In this document: in pieces, positions 43,827-54,714 of the stretch | Layout of the letters: every line of letters starts with the position of its first letter | Position numbering within the stretch: position 1 is the first letter of the stretch | From: Gemmatimonas groenlandica | GTDB lineage: Bacteria > Gemmatimonadota > Gemmatimonadetes > Gemmatimonadales > Gemmatimonadaceae | DNA: 64,000 bases | Assembly: GCF_013004105.1 (NCBI RefSeq) | Contig: NZ_CP053085.1 | Span: forward strand, 5,084,001 to 5,148,000 | Direction of reading: 5' to 3' | Made by a program: the position numbers and the translations under genes | The notes under the pieces: generated by a model | Database searches by the model: none | Told to the model about the DNA's origin: nothing | The model's input: the letters and a program-made list of their open reading frames with translations, nothing else

Positions 43827-45014
43827 ATGACGCCCTCTGATGTTCTGCCGTTCCGTCGCCCGTCGAGTGTACACGGGCATGCGCAACCGTCGCCCCGTTC
43901 CGGCGAGGGTGCTGGTACCGGGATCGTGATGATGAACCTCGGCGGGCCGGCGACGCTCGACGAAGTGGAGCCGTTCCTGCTCCGGCTGTTTGCCGACAAG
44001 GAGATCATTCAGCTCCCATGGCAGGATGTGCTGGGCAAGTTCATCGCCACTCGTCGTGCGCCAAAAGTGCGCAAGCTGTATGACGCGATCGGGGGCGGGT
44101 CGCCGATTCTCACGTGGACCAAGGCGCAGGGCGACGCCATGTGTGCGCGCCTCGATGAAATGTCTCCCGACACCGCGCCGCACAAGTTCTACGTATCGTT
44201 TCGCTACACCGCGCCGTTCGCCGACGATGCCCTGAAGGCAATGAAGGCCGACGGCATCACGCGCGCCGTGGCGTTCACGCAGTATCCGCAGTGGTCATGC
44301 TCCACCACGGGTTCGAGCCTCAACGACCTGTGGCGCGCGCTCGATCGCACCGGCCTGCAAGACGCGTTTACGTGGAGCATCATCGATCGGTGGGGCGAGC
44401 ACGAGGGCTTCGTGCGCTCGATGGCCAGCGCGATCGACGACGGCCTCGATCAGTATGCCGATCACGAGCGAGACGACGTGCTGGTGCTCTTCAGCGCCCA
44501 TTCGCTGCCGCTCAAGGTCATCGACCGTGGCGATGCGTATCCGGCCGAGATCGCGGCGTCGGTGAGCCGCGTGGTGCAGGCGGCCGAGCTGCGTAATCCA
44601 TACATGTTGAGCTTTCAGTCGGAAGTGGGGCCGGTACGCTGGCTGGGCCCGAGCACCGAGACGATGATCAAGCAGCTGGCGGCGCGCGGGCAGAAGAACG
44701 TGCTGGTGGTGCCGATCGCGTTCACGAGCGATCACATCGAAACGCTGTCGGAAATCGACATCGAATACGGCGAGCTGGCACATTCGCTCGGTATGACGGG
44801 ATTCAAGCGGGCGCCGTCGCTGAATGCGCGCACGGAGTTCCTCGATGCGCTGGCCGATATCGTGAACGGGCACCTGGAGTCTGGGCAGCCGCACAGCACG
44901 CAGTACAAGCAGAACTGTCCGGGGTGCACCAACGCCGCCTGTCGCGGATTGCCGTCGAAGATGACGACACAGGGCACACGCGATGTCTCTGTGGAGTCCG
45001 CGGCGAGTCGCTGA
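43827..45014 (+). CDS. hemH: Ferrochelatase with [2Fe-2S]-type cysteines
   Basis: The protein is 395 aa from ATG 43827; a GTG at 43800 is possible. The enzyme inserts iron into protoporphyrin IX, the last step of haem synthesis. Signature segments are MNLGGPATLDEV, the catalytic histidine 224 in FSAHSLPLKV, and Glu307 in ETLSEIDIEYGE. Cys158 (YPQWSCSTTGSSLN) and a C-terminal cluster Cys364, Cys367, Cys372 (NCPGCTNAACRG) match in position and spacing the four ligands of the [2Fe-2S] cluster of animal ferrochelatase (Cys196, 403, 406, 411). The gene is 1 base upstream of hemA. Confidence 0.95.
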   Translation: MTPSDVLPFRRPSSVHGHAQPSPRSGEGAGTGIVMMNLGGPATLDEVEPFLLRLFADKEIIQLPWQDVLGKFIATRRAPKVRKLYDAIGGGSPILTWTKAQGDAMCARLDEMSPDTAPHKFYVSFRYTAPFADDALKAMKADGITRAVAFTQYPQWSCSTTGSSLNDLWRALDRTGLQDAFTWSIIDRWGEHEGFVRSMASAIDDGLDQYADHERDDVLVLFSAHSLPLKVIDRGDAYPAEIAASVSRVVQAAELRNPYMLSFQSEVGPVRWLGPSTETMIKQLAARGQKNVLVVPIAFTSDHIETLSEIDIEYGELAHSLGMTGFKRAPSLNARTEFLDALADIVNGHLESGQPHSTQYKQNCPGCTNAACRGLPSKMTTQGTRDVSVESAASR

Positions 45015-45015
45015 C

Positions 45016-46224
45016 GTGTTCCTCCTGCCGTTCCATCTGATTGGCTGCAGTCACGAACAGAGTGACGTGGATGCCGTCGGGCGTCTGCGCATTCTGCCCG
45101 CAGAGCTGCCGGTGCAGCTCGAAGCGTTGCGCGCGGTCGGGATTCCGGCGGTGGTGGTGAGCACCTGCCATCGTACGGAGTTGTACTGGTGGGGCGATCA
45201 CGATCCGTCGGCCTGGTTCGACGCGCTGCTGGTGGAGCGCGGCGTGTCGGACGTGCAACTCGATCGCAAGCACGCCGATCTCGCCGTGCGGCATCTGTTC
45301 GCCGTATCGGCGGGCATGTGTTCCGCGCGTTTCGGCGAACCGGAAATTCTGGGTCAGGTACGGCGCGCCTGGAGCACGTCGCGCGACCTGGGCGCGACCA
45401 ACGCCCTCCTCGACAGCGTATTCCGTCATGCGGTCGACGCCGCGCGCCACATTCGCGCGGCGATCGGTAGCCAGGCGAATGCGTCGCTTGGCGTGCGTGT
45501 ACACGAGGCCCTGCTGGAACTCGTGGCCACCCAGCGTGCGGAATCATCCTCCCCGGACGACGCCGAGGCGCCGTGCCGCGTGCTGGTGATCGGCGCCGGT
45601 GACGCCGCACGCACCGTTGTCGCCGCGCTCACGCACGCCCCGGGCGAGACAGAGTTGGTGGTGCGCGTTACCAGTCGTACGGACAGCCGCGCGGCGGTGC
45701 TGGCGTATGCCCACGGCCTCTCGCACGTGGCGTGGAGCGCACGCGATCATGCGATCGCCGCGTCCGATGTCGTGATCTTTGCGGCGCACTCCACCACGCC
45801 GATCGTGACGTCGGTGCAGGCGCGCGCGCTGCTGCGCGACGGGAACACGACACCGATCTGGATCGACCTCGGCGTGCCGCCAAACGTGGGCAACGCCGCC
45901 GACCTGCCCGACGCGGTGCAGTACGTGGATCTCGACTGGCTGGCCCTGTTCTCGGGAGATGTGCACGGCACCAGCGACGTGACCGCGCGCGCGCAGATCG
46001 CCCTGCAGCGCGAACTCGCCCGCTTTGCCGGCGTGATGCACCGCCGACAGGTCGGTGCACGACTCGCCCTGCTCGAACAACGTGCCGTCGACGCCGCCCG
46101 CGCCGCGTTCGATTCGCACGCACTCGCCGCCGGAGATTCGCCGAACGTCGAGCACGCTGCTGACGCCATGGCGCGACGGGTCACGCGGTTGCTGCTTCGC
46201 GAACTGACGGCCCTGTCGGCGTAG
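45016..46224 (+). CDS. hemA: Glutamyl-tRNA reductase
   Basis: This enzyme catalyses the first committed step of tetrapyrrole synthesis by the C5 route, reducing glutamyl-tRNA to glutamate-1-semialdehyde. The GTG at 45016 places FHLIGCSHEQSDVD at the N-terminus as in the family. ATG 44983 is an alternative that overlaps hemH. The nucleophile is Cys51 in STCHRTELYWW (His replaces the usual Asn). GEPEILGQVRRAW and the NADPH-binding RVLVIGAGDAARTV are present. The length is 402 aa. The unusual order hemH then hemA places the last and first steps of haem synthesis in one operon. Confidence 0.94.
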   Translation: MFLLPFHLIGCSHEQSDVDAVGRLRILPAELPVQLEALRAVGIPAVVVSTCHRTELYWWGDHDPSAWFDALLVERGVSDVQLDRKHADLAVRHLFAVSAGMCSARFGEPEILGQVRRAWSTSRDLGATNALLDSVFRHAVDAARHIRAAIGSQANASLGVRVHEALLELVATQRAESSSPDDAEAPCRVLVIGAGDAARTVVAALTHAPGETELVVRVTSRTDSRAAVLAYAHGLSHVAWSARDHAIAASDVVIFAAHSTTPIVTSVQARALLRDGNTTPIWIDLGVPPNVGNAADLPDAVQYVDLDWLALFSGDVHGTSDVTARAQIALQRELARFAGVMHRRQVGARLALLEQRAVDAARAAFDSHALAAGDSPNVEHAADAMARRVTRLLLRELTALSA

Positions 46225-46240
46225 CGACTCCGCTCGAAAA

Positions 46241-46450
46241 GCAACAGCGAAACGCAACAGCGAAACGCAACAGCGAAACGCAACAGCGGGAACACGGAGT
46301 CGACGGATTGCGCAGACATCACAGATAAGCAAACGGCGATTTCAAAAACCGTTGTCGCTTTTTGCTTATCTGTGACGTCGGTGTCATCCGCCATCTCCGT
46401 GTTCTGGCTGTTGCAGTTGTAGTTGTAGTTGCAGTTGCAGTTGCAGCCGC
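46241..46450. repeat. Tandem repeats flanking a long imperfect palindrome
   Basis: Four units of GCAACAGCGAAAC (13 bases, the last a variant) span 46241-46293. An imperfect palindrome with arms of about 58 bases (about 46281-46339 and 46355-46412) follows. Its core is a perfect 15-bp stem (46319-46333 with 46361-46375, arm TCACAGATAAGCAAA). Six hexamers of GTTGCA or GTTGTA cover 46410-46445. The whole lies between the convergent stops of hemA and the GNAT/aminotransferase gene. Confidence 0.75.
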
Positions 46451-46465
46451 AATTTCAGTAGCCGT

Positions 46466-48136
46466 TCACGCCGTCGCCCTTCGAGCGCTGGCGAATTCGC
46501 CCAGCGGTGTCGAATGCACAGGTGGCTTCACGGCCGCTGTGGGGGTGCACCGATCGAGTGCCGCCGGGAATGACCGCAGCGAGACCGGCGCGTAGTGGCC
46601 CATGAGACACACCTGGAGCCAGTTTCGCTCGCGCAGGTAGCCGCTCTCGAAGCTGATCAGCCATCCCGCGGCCCGCAGTTGTTCACCGATCGCGCGTGCG
46701 CTCGCGCCAACGGGAGGGACCAGCGTGTGCACGGCCGGTGAGGCGTGTTCGGCCGACGCGAGCAGGCGCCATCCGCGGGACTCCATCGCACGCCGCAGCC
46801 AGGTGCCGTCGTGCGCCACGCGGTCGAAGCGCGCCGACCAGTCGATCTCGGCGAGCGACGTGCCGAGTGCATCGAGCAGGTTCGATGACTGCGTGAAGGG
46901 CACGCCTTGCTCTTGCACCGCGAGGCCGAGATCGAGATAGCGCGGAATACGGTGGCTGGCCGAGTGAATCTGGCCGTCGTGAAAGACGATGGCGATGCCG
47001 GGGAAGGCGGACAGGGCCTTCCCGCTCACCGCACTGGCCAGCCACACGTGACGCAATGACAGCGGCACCGTGCCAAGGCTACTGATCACGTCGAGGGCCA
47101 TCTTCGCGCGGTGATCCTGAGCGATGGCCGTGAGCGTCGCGAGGTCGTTGATGACCCCGGTCGACGTTTCGCCATGTACTGCCCAAAGCCAGCGTGCGTT
47201 GGTGGACCGCACGGCAACGGCAATCTCCGCGTAATCGAGCGGCTCCCCCCACGGCGCCCGCACGACGGTGTGCGGGATCTGCATGCGCGTCGCGTGATCG
47301 ATCAGTCGTTCACCGAACTCGCCGTTGCTCACGATCACCCCAGGAGCGTCGAGGAGGGAGATCTGCGCCGCCACCACATCGTTGGCGAGCGTACCCGACC
47401 CCAACAGCATTGTCGCGTTCTGTGCGTCGGCCAGCGCGCACAGGCGCCACTGCACGTCGCGATAGCGTGCGTGAAACGACTCAGCACGATGCGACGTGGC
47501 GCCGCGGTTCATGGCCTGTTGTACGACGTCAGAGATCCCCACCGGCCCCGGGAGAAAATTCGCGCCGACGCCGAGCGCGTCTGCGCCCTCGTTCAGCGCG
47601 TCCGGCCACATGAGCACCTCTTCCGCCGTGATGTACATCGGCTGGTACGCCGCCTGCTCAGTGCCGATGAGCGGGCCGAAGGCATGAAAGCCGAGATGCC
47701 GGTACAAGCGGAGCTGGCGCGTGGTGCCCGACATGATGCCGAGGTCAAACCCCTTCGCCAGGAAGTGCTGCGTGAGGAAGCCAACGAGCTGGGTAAAAAC
47801 GCGGCTGGCGCGGAATTCGGGTTCGACGGCCAGTAGCCGGATCTCGACCGGCGTGCGACCGGCGGGCAGGTAGTCGTCGACGCTGCCCAGTTTCTGGTCG
47901 AGCGAGAATGGTCGTTGGGTGCGTCCGCTGATCATTCCGACGATGCGGCCATTCACCTCATAGACCGCATAGACATTGTCGTCGTGAAAACGATCCACAT
48001 GACGCCGCGTGGCATTGGGCGCGTGCTGTGGAATCTCTTCGACGAACGTTCGGTAATTCAATGCGTGGATGGCATCATGGTCCGCCTCGGTAGCCAGCCG
48101 GACCGTACCACGCGTAGACTGTTGGGGCGTTGTCAT
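46466..48136 (-). CDS. GNAT-type acyltransferase fused to class V aminotransferase
   Basis: The protein is 556 aa. Residues about 10-170 look like a GNAT/N-acyltransferase domain (VRLATEADHDAIHALNYRTF, VEIRLLAVEPEFRASRVFTQLV, GTTRQLRLYRHLGF). Residues about 190-530 are a PLP-dependent class V aminotransferase (FLPGPVGISDVV, LLGSGTLANDVVAAQ, AVHGETSTGVINDL, ALDVISSLGTVPL and the Schiff-base lysine in AVSGKALSAFPG). All key segments are present, so both parts may be active. One chain could aminate a substrate and acylate the product. The substrate is unknown. No neighbouring pathway gene explains it. Confidence 0.8.
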   Translation of the reverse strand: MTTPQQSTRGTVRLATEADHDAIHALNYRTFVEEIPQHAPNATRRHVDRFHDDNVYAVYEVNGRIVGMISGRTQRPFSLDQKLGSVDDYLPAGRTPVEIRLLAVEPEFRASRVFTQLVGFLTQHFLAKGFDLGIMSGTTRQLRLYRHLGFHAFGPLIGTEQAAYQPMYITAEEVLMWPDALNEGADALGVGANFLPGPVGISDVVQQAMNRGATSHRAESFHARYRDVQWRLCALADAQNATMLLGSGTLANDVVAAQISLLDAPGVIVSNGEFGERLIDHATRMQIPHTVVRAPWGEPLDYAEIAVAVRSTNARWLWAVHGETSTGVINDLATLTAIAQDHRAKMALDVISSLGTVPLSLRHVWLASAVSGKALSAFPGIAIVFHDGQIHSASHRIPRYLDLGLAVQEQGVPFTQSSNLLDALGTSLAEIDWSARFDRVAHDGTWLRRAMESRGWRLLASAEHASPAVHTLVPPVGASARAIGEQLRAAGWLISFESGYLRERNWLQVCLMGHYAPVSLRSFPAALDRCTPTAAVKPPVHSTPLGEFASARRATA

Positions 48137-48212
48137 GGCATGAACTTGCGCCCTGTGCCGGTCGAGCGGAATAAGTCACGTGACGTAGAGCTGACGTAAA
48201 ACGGGGGCAACA

Positions 48213-48220
48213 GGGCACTG
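48213..48220 (+). repeat. Target-site duplication, left copy
   Basis: GGGCACTG, identical to 49567-49574, directly outside the left end of the insertion element. An 8-base duplication is normal for the IS256 family. Confidence 0.9.
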
Positions 48221-49566
48221 GGGCCTGTCGGAAATTCTGTGTATGAGTCATAACCTTGTAGGACGGAGGTGGTTATGGCTCGACGGAAACGGGCGGCGGC
48301 GGAGCCGCTGCCCGCAGGGCTGACGCCCGAGATTCTCGACCAGTTGGTGGCGGGGGTGCAGACCTCCGCCGACTTCCAGCTGGTCTGGCGGCAGTTGCAG
48401 AAGGCGATGGCGGAGCGGGTGCTCAAGGCTGAGCTCACGCATCACTTGGGCTATCCCGAGGGCGGGGAGCGCGGGCCGGATGGCAATGCCCGCAATGGCT
48501 TTACCCCGAAGTCGTTGCTGACCGAGAGCGGGTCGATTGCGCTCGACATCCCGCGGGACCGCGACGGCAGTTTTGCGCCCCAGTTTGTGCCCAAGGGCGC
48601 CCGCCGCTTGCCGGGCTTCGACGAGACGGTGCTGATGCTGTACGCGCGCGGCTTGAGCACGCGCGAGCTCCAGGCGTTTCTCGAGGAGCGCTATCAGATC
48701 CCGGTCTCGCCCGACTTGATCAGCACGATCACGAGCGAGGTGCTGGCCGAAGTCGAGACGTGGCAGCAGCGGCCGCTCGAGTCGACGTACGTGGCCGTCG
48801 CCTTCGATGCGCTGCGCGTGAAGATCCGCGACGAAGGCGTCGTGCAAAACAAGGCGGTGTATCTCGCGCTCGGCGTGCAGCTGGATGGCACGAAGGAAGT
48901 GCTCGGCTTTTGGATCGCGCAAACCGAGGGCGCCGCCTTCTGGCACCGCGTGTTTCGCGAGCTGCAGGGCCGTGGCGTGGCCGATATCCTGATCGCGCTG
49001 ATCGATGGCCTGACGGGGCTCCCAGACGCGCTGCAGACGGTGTTTCCGCACACGGTGATTCATCAGTGCATCGTGCATCTCGTGCGTCAAAGCCTCCACT
49101 ACGTGTCGTGGACCGAGCGGAAGCTCGTCGCGGCGGCGCTGCGGACGATCTACCACGCGCCCACCGAGGCGGCTGGGCGTCTCGCCTTGCAGCGCTTTGC
49201 GGAGAGTCCGCTTGGGCAGCGCCACGCAGCGATCGTCGCCATCTGGGAGCGGCACTGGGAGCGCATCGCGCCGGCCCTCGCCTACCCACTGGAAATCCGC
49301 CGCGTGCTCTACACCACGAATGCGATCGAGAGCCTGAACATGCAGATTCGCAAAGTGATCAAGACCCGCGGCCACTTCCCGAGTGATGAAGCGGCCGGCA
49401 AGCTGCTCTATCTCGCGCTGCGCAACATCGGCAAGAAGTGGAAAGCCAAGCCCGACAAGTACTGGCGCGCGGCCTTCCCACATCTCAAGCTCCTCTTCGG
49501 CGACCGACTCGTGGCGACGTCGTGACCCGATGCTCACGACTCATACACAGAATTCCTGACAGGTCC
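48221..49566 (+). mobile_element. IS256-family insertion sequence, 1346 bp, apparently intact
   Basis: Terminal inverted repeats 48221-48249 and 49538-49566 match at 26 of 29 positions. The shared part includes ATTCTGTGTATGAGTC. The element is bounded by perfect 8-base target duplications and holds one full-length transposase gene. Identical target copies and an open transposase frame suggest a recent insertion. Confidence 0.95.
48275..49525 (+). CDS. IS256-family (mutator-type) transposase
   Basis: The protein is 416 aa from ATG 48275, which has GGAGG 5 bases upstream; GTG 48269 is also in frame. The DDE catalytic residues are visible: Asp in VAVAFDALRVKI, Asp in LIALIDGLTGLPDAL, and Glu in TNAIESLNMQIRKVIK. 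The HQCIVHLVRQSL segment, with the CxxH-type motif, is also conserved in the family. The frame is uninterrupted, so the enzyme is probably functional. Confidence 0.95.
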   Translation: MARRKRAAAEPLPAGLTPEILDQLVAGVQTSADFQLVWRQLQKAMAERVLKAELTHHLGYPEGGERGPDGNARNGFTPKSLLTESGSIALDIPRDRDGSFAPQFVPKGARRLPGFDETVLMLYARGLSTRELQAFLEERYQIPVSPDLISTITSEVLAEVETWQQRPLESTYVAVAFDALRVKIRDEGVVQNKAVYLALGVQLDGTKEVLGFWIAQTEGAAFWHRVFRELQGRGVADILIALIDGLTGLPDALQTVFPHTVIHQCIVHLVRQSLHYVSWTERKLVAAALRTIYHAPTEAAGRLALQRFAESPLGQRHAAIVAIWERHWERIAPALAYPLEIRRVLYTTNAIESLNMQIRKVIKTRGHFPSDEAAGKLLYLALRNIGKKWKAKPDKYWRAAFPHLKLLFGDRLVATS

Positions 49567-49574
49567 GGGCACTG
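49567..49574 (+). repeat. Target-site duplication, right copy
   Basis: GGGCACTG, matching 48213-48220. Confidence 0.9.
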
Positions 49575-49587
49575 CGCCCTGTTACCC

Positions 49588-49660
49588 CCGACTCCCTACC
49601 CCCGACTCCCTACCCCCTACTCCCTACCCCCTACTCCCTACTCCCTACTCCCTACTCCCT
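49588..49660. repeat. CTCCCTAC-type tandem repeat
   Basis: About nine degenerate 8-9-base units of CTCCCTAC or CTCCCTACCCC lie between the split terminator and the lon stop. The same words occur in the inverted repeat after phosphofructokinase (63755-63821). Confidence 0.7.
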
Positions 49661-49669
49661 GCTTCGCCG

Positions 49670-52249
<2,580 letters not shown>

Positions 52250-52309
52250 GACGTACGATCCTTTTGGAAGAGGAATACCGCCAGCCAATGGGCAGGTTTC
52301 ACACCGTCT

Positions 52310-52338
52310 GGATTACGCCATCCCGGCAGGGTTTGCAA
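52310..52338 (-). promoter_or_regulatory. Candidate lon promoter
   Basis: On the minus strand TTGCAA (complement of 52333-52338), a 17-base spacer, then TAATCC (complement of 52310-52315). The predicted start near 52303 leaves a leader of about 55 bases. The rest of the 347-base gap (52250-52596) shows no other clear site on this strand. Confidence 0.45.
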
Positions 52339-52532
52339 GCAGCCTGGGGCGCGGGTGCCGTGGTGACGGTACCGCTGGCCCGGCCACCCGCCGAATTGTC
52401 GGTCCACGGCATGGAATGCAAATAGCGGTCAAGATGACCGATGGCGCTGGCGTCCGGGACGGACGGGGGCCCAGTTGCAACTCCCGGCGAGCTCGGGCCG
52501 TACGGCGGATGCCCAAGAGAATTACGATGCTG

Positions 52533-52559
52533 TTGCCGGTTTCTCTCCGGTGCTACACT
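52533..52559 (+). promoter_or_regulatory. Candidate promoter of the kinase pair
   Basis: TTGCCG at 52533-52538 and an extended -10, TGCTACACT, ending at 52559, with a 15-base spacer. It lies downstream of the in-frame ATG at 52441, which supports the GTG at 52597 as the real start. Confidence 0.45.
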
Positions 52560-52596
52560 AGACACGTACGGCGCGACTTCCCCGATTCCCACGCGA

Positions 52597-54702
52597 GTGC
52601 CCGATTCCGTAGTCCCATCCACCGAAGATGCTGAGCTGCGCGCCCATGTGGAGCAGGCGCTCAGTGCCACCTATGAACTGGACCAGGAGATCGGTCGCGG
52701 TGGCATGGGCATCGTGTATCGGGCCAAGGATAAGCGCCTCAAGCGCTTCGTGGCGATCAAGCTGCTGCCGCCGGAGCTGTCGTTCCGGCGCGACATCCGC
52801 ACGCGCTTTCTACGCGAAGCCGAGACGGCCGCACAGCTGAGTCATCCCAACATCGTCCCGATTTATTCGGTCGACGAAGTCGGGAATCTCGTGTTCTTCG
52901 TGATGGCGTGCATCGACGGCGACAACCTCGCCACGAAGTTGCAGAAGCGTGGGCCGCTACCAATCGATGACGTACGCCGCTGGCTACTCGAAGTGGCCGA
53001 TGCGCTGGCTTTTGCGCACGCGCGGGGCGTCATTCACCGCGATATCAAGCCGGATAACATTCTGCTCGACAGTATCGATGGTCGGGCGCTCGTCACCGAC
53101 TTCGGGATCGCGCGCGCCGCCAGCGACAGTGGAGAGACGTCGCGCCTCACCGCCACCGGCATGGCGATCGGCACCCCGGCCTACATGTCGCCCGAGCAAG
53201 CCGCCGGCGATCGCGACCTCGACGCCCGCAGCGATCTGTATTCGCTGGGTATCGTGGCCTATCAGATGCTGGCCGGCGAGCCGCCGTTCACCGGCGGCAC
53301 CACGCCGGCGCTGTTGGTGAAGCACCTCGCCGAAATGCCGGTGCCGGTGTCGTTGCGTCGTCCCGACACGCCCGATGATTTGTCGCAGATCGTCATGCGG
53401 TTGTTGGAGAAGAGCCCCGAGCACCGCTTCCAGAGTGCCGGTGAGATGGTGACGGCGCTCAAGACGGGTGTCGTGCCGCCTCCCACGAATCCGGCGGCGT
53501 CGCAGCTTGCAACGGGAGCGCCCGTACGCTTCAACGGCGCACCCATCGGCGGCATGCCGCTGGGAGGTCTGGCGTCACCCAGTCCGTCCGCGCCGTCGGT
53601 GCCGTACACGCCCGCGCCGTACACGCCGCCGGCTTATCAACCGCCCACGTACCAGTCGCGCACCGCAGTGACGCCGCAGGCGGCGCCGTATCCGCTCTAT
53701 CAACAGCCGACGTCGGGCGACGAGGTGTACGTCCCGACGGCGGAGGACCTCGCGCGTTGGGAGGCACCTCCCGTCGTGGCGTTCCGCCGTAAGCTGGCCC
53801 CGTATCTGTTCGTGAACGGCGCGATCCTCGTGATCAGCATCTTCACGCGCGGCGACATGCTCGGGCTAACCACGCTGTGGACGGTGTACATCGCGTGGAA
53901 GTACGCCAAGCTCTGGGCCGACGGCTTTGACTGGACGGATGTGCTGAAGCAGCCCAAGCATCGCATGCTCGGCGAAGTCCTATCCGATCTTGGCGACAAG
54001 TTCATGGCCACGTTCAGCCGCAAGAAGCGCGAAGAGCTACGGGCGCAGGGGCGGTTGCGCAATCGTCTCGATGGTGTGCTGTCGTCGACGCCAACGTCGC
54101 CGGTGACGCTACGCGCGGCCGTCGCGATGCCGAACGCGCCTGCACGCGACGACGAGCTCGGCGAGTTCGTCGGACTGGTCAAGGCCGCGCGCGCCGATCG
54201 CGAAGAGATCGGGCGTTTGCTGGGCACGCTGCCGGCCGACGAGCGCGGGCGCATTCCCGACGTCGCACGTACGGCCGTGGATCTGGTGAACAAGGTCGAG
54301 ATCATTGCCCGCGATATCGCCCGGGTGGATCGCGACCATGGACCTGATGCCGCACGACGCATCGACGCCGAGATAGGGGCACTCGAGGCCGAAGCGAATC
54401 CGCTCGACACACAGCGCAGCGAAGGACGTGTGCGTCGCTTGGCGCAGCTGCGTCGCGATCGCCGCGCGGTGGCCGATTCCCTCGGCAAGCGTGAATTGCG
54501 CCGTGCGCAGCTGGAGAGCTGCCGTATCGCACTCGAGAACGTGCGCCTCGATCTCGTGCGTCTGCGTACCGGCAATAGTTCAGTGCAGAGTGTCACCTTG
54601 GTCGCCGAGCAGGCCATGCAGCTGGCGCGTGATGTCGAGATCGCGGTGCAGGCCGCCAACGAAGTGCGCGACGCAACGTCGTCGCGCTACGGTTCGGCGT
54701 AA
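52597..54702 (+). CDS. Hanks-type serine/threonine protein kinase with 2TM domain (first of a pair)
   Basis: The protein is 701 aa from GTG 52597. The kinase domain has the glycine loop IGRGGMGIVY (32-41), Lys55 (FVAIKLLPPE), the HRDIKPDN loop at 147-154, DFG at 168 and MSPEQAA, so all catalytic residues are intact. A Pro/Tyr/Thr-rich linker (about 280-380) with repeated YTP and YQPPTYQ words follows. Two adjacent membrane segments (about 400-445) come next, then a long helical, coiled-coil region. It lacks PASTA or other sensor domains. It lies 12 bases upstream of a paralogue with the same layout. Confidence 0.93.
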   Translation: MPDSVVPSTEDAELRAHVEQALSATYELDQEIGRGGMGIVYRAKDKRLKRFVAIKLLPPELSFRRDIRTRFLREAETAAQLSHPNIVPIYSVDEVGNLVFFVMACIDGDNLATKLQKRGPLPIDDVRRWLLEVADALAFAHARGVIHRDIKPDNILLDSIDGRALVTDFGIARAASDSGETSRLTATGMAIGTPAYMSPEQAAGDRDLDARSDLYSLGIVAYQMLAGEPPFTGGTTPALLVKHLAEMPVPVSLRRPDTPDDLSQIVMRLLEKSPEHRFQSAGEMVTALKTGVVPPPTNPAASQLATGAPVRFNGAPIGGMPLGGLASPSPSAPSVPYTPAPYTPPAYQPPTYQSRTAVTPQAAPYPLYQQPTSGDEVYVPTAEDLARWEAPPVVAFRRKLAPYLFVNGAILVISIFTRGDMLGLTTLWTVYIAWKYAKLWADGFDWTDVLKQPKHRMLGEVLSDLGDKFMATFSRKKREELRAQGRLRNRLDGVLSSTPTSPVTLRAAVAMPNAPARDDELGEFVGLVKAARADREEIGRLLGTLPADERGRIPDVARTAVDLVNKVEIIARDIARVDRDHGPDAARRIDAEIGALEAEANPLDTQRSEGRVRRLAQLRRDRRAVADSLGKRELRRAQLESCRIALENVRLDLVRLRTGNSSVQSVTLVAEQAMQLARDVEIAVQAANEVRDATSSRYGSA

Positions 54703-54714
54703 GCCGAGCGCACG

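Larger units (their letters stand above)
48202..49590 (-). terminator. lon terminator hairpin split by the IS256 insertion
   Basis: The left arm 48202-48216 and right arm 49576-49590 are reverse complements at 14 of 15 positions. Joined without the element and one target copy, they form a stem with a 5-base loop (ACTGC), followed on the minus strand by TTTT (complement of 48198-48201), downstream of lon. Only the two arms are terminator sequence; the interval between them is the insertion element. Confidence 0.7.

Noticed and set aside
46241-46293. Tandem 13-base array considered as a CRISPR
   Set aside because: Units are directly adjacent with no spacers and too short.
48248-49537. Minus-strand frame opposite the transposase
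   Set aside because: Spans almost exactly the transposase and ends in the terminal repeats; Arg/His-rich composition typical of a shadow.
49588-49660. CTCCCTAC array considered as a CRISPR or origin iterons
   Set aside because: No spacers, degenerate units, and no replication gene or DnaA boxes nearby.
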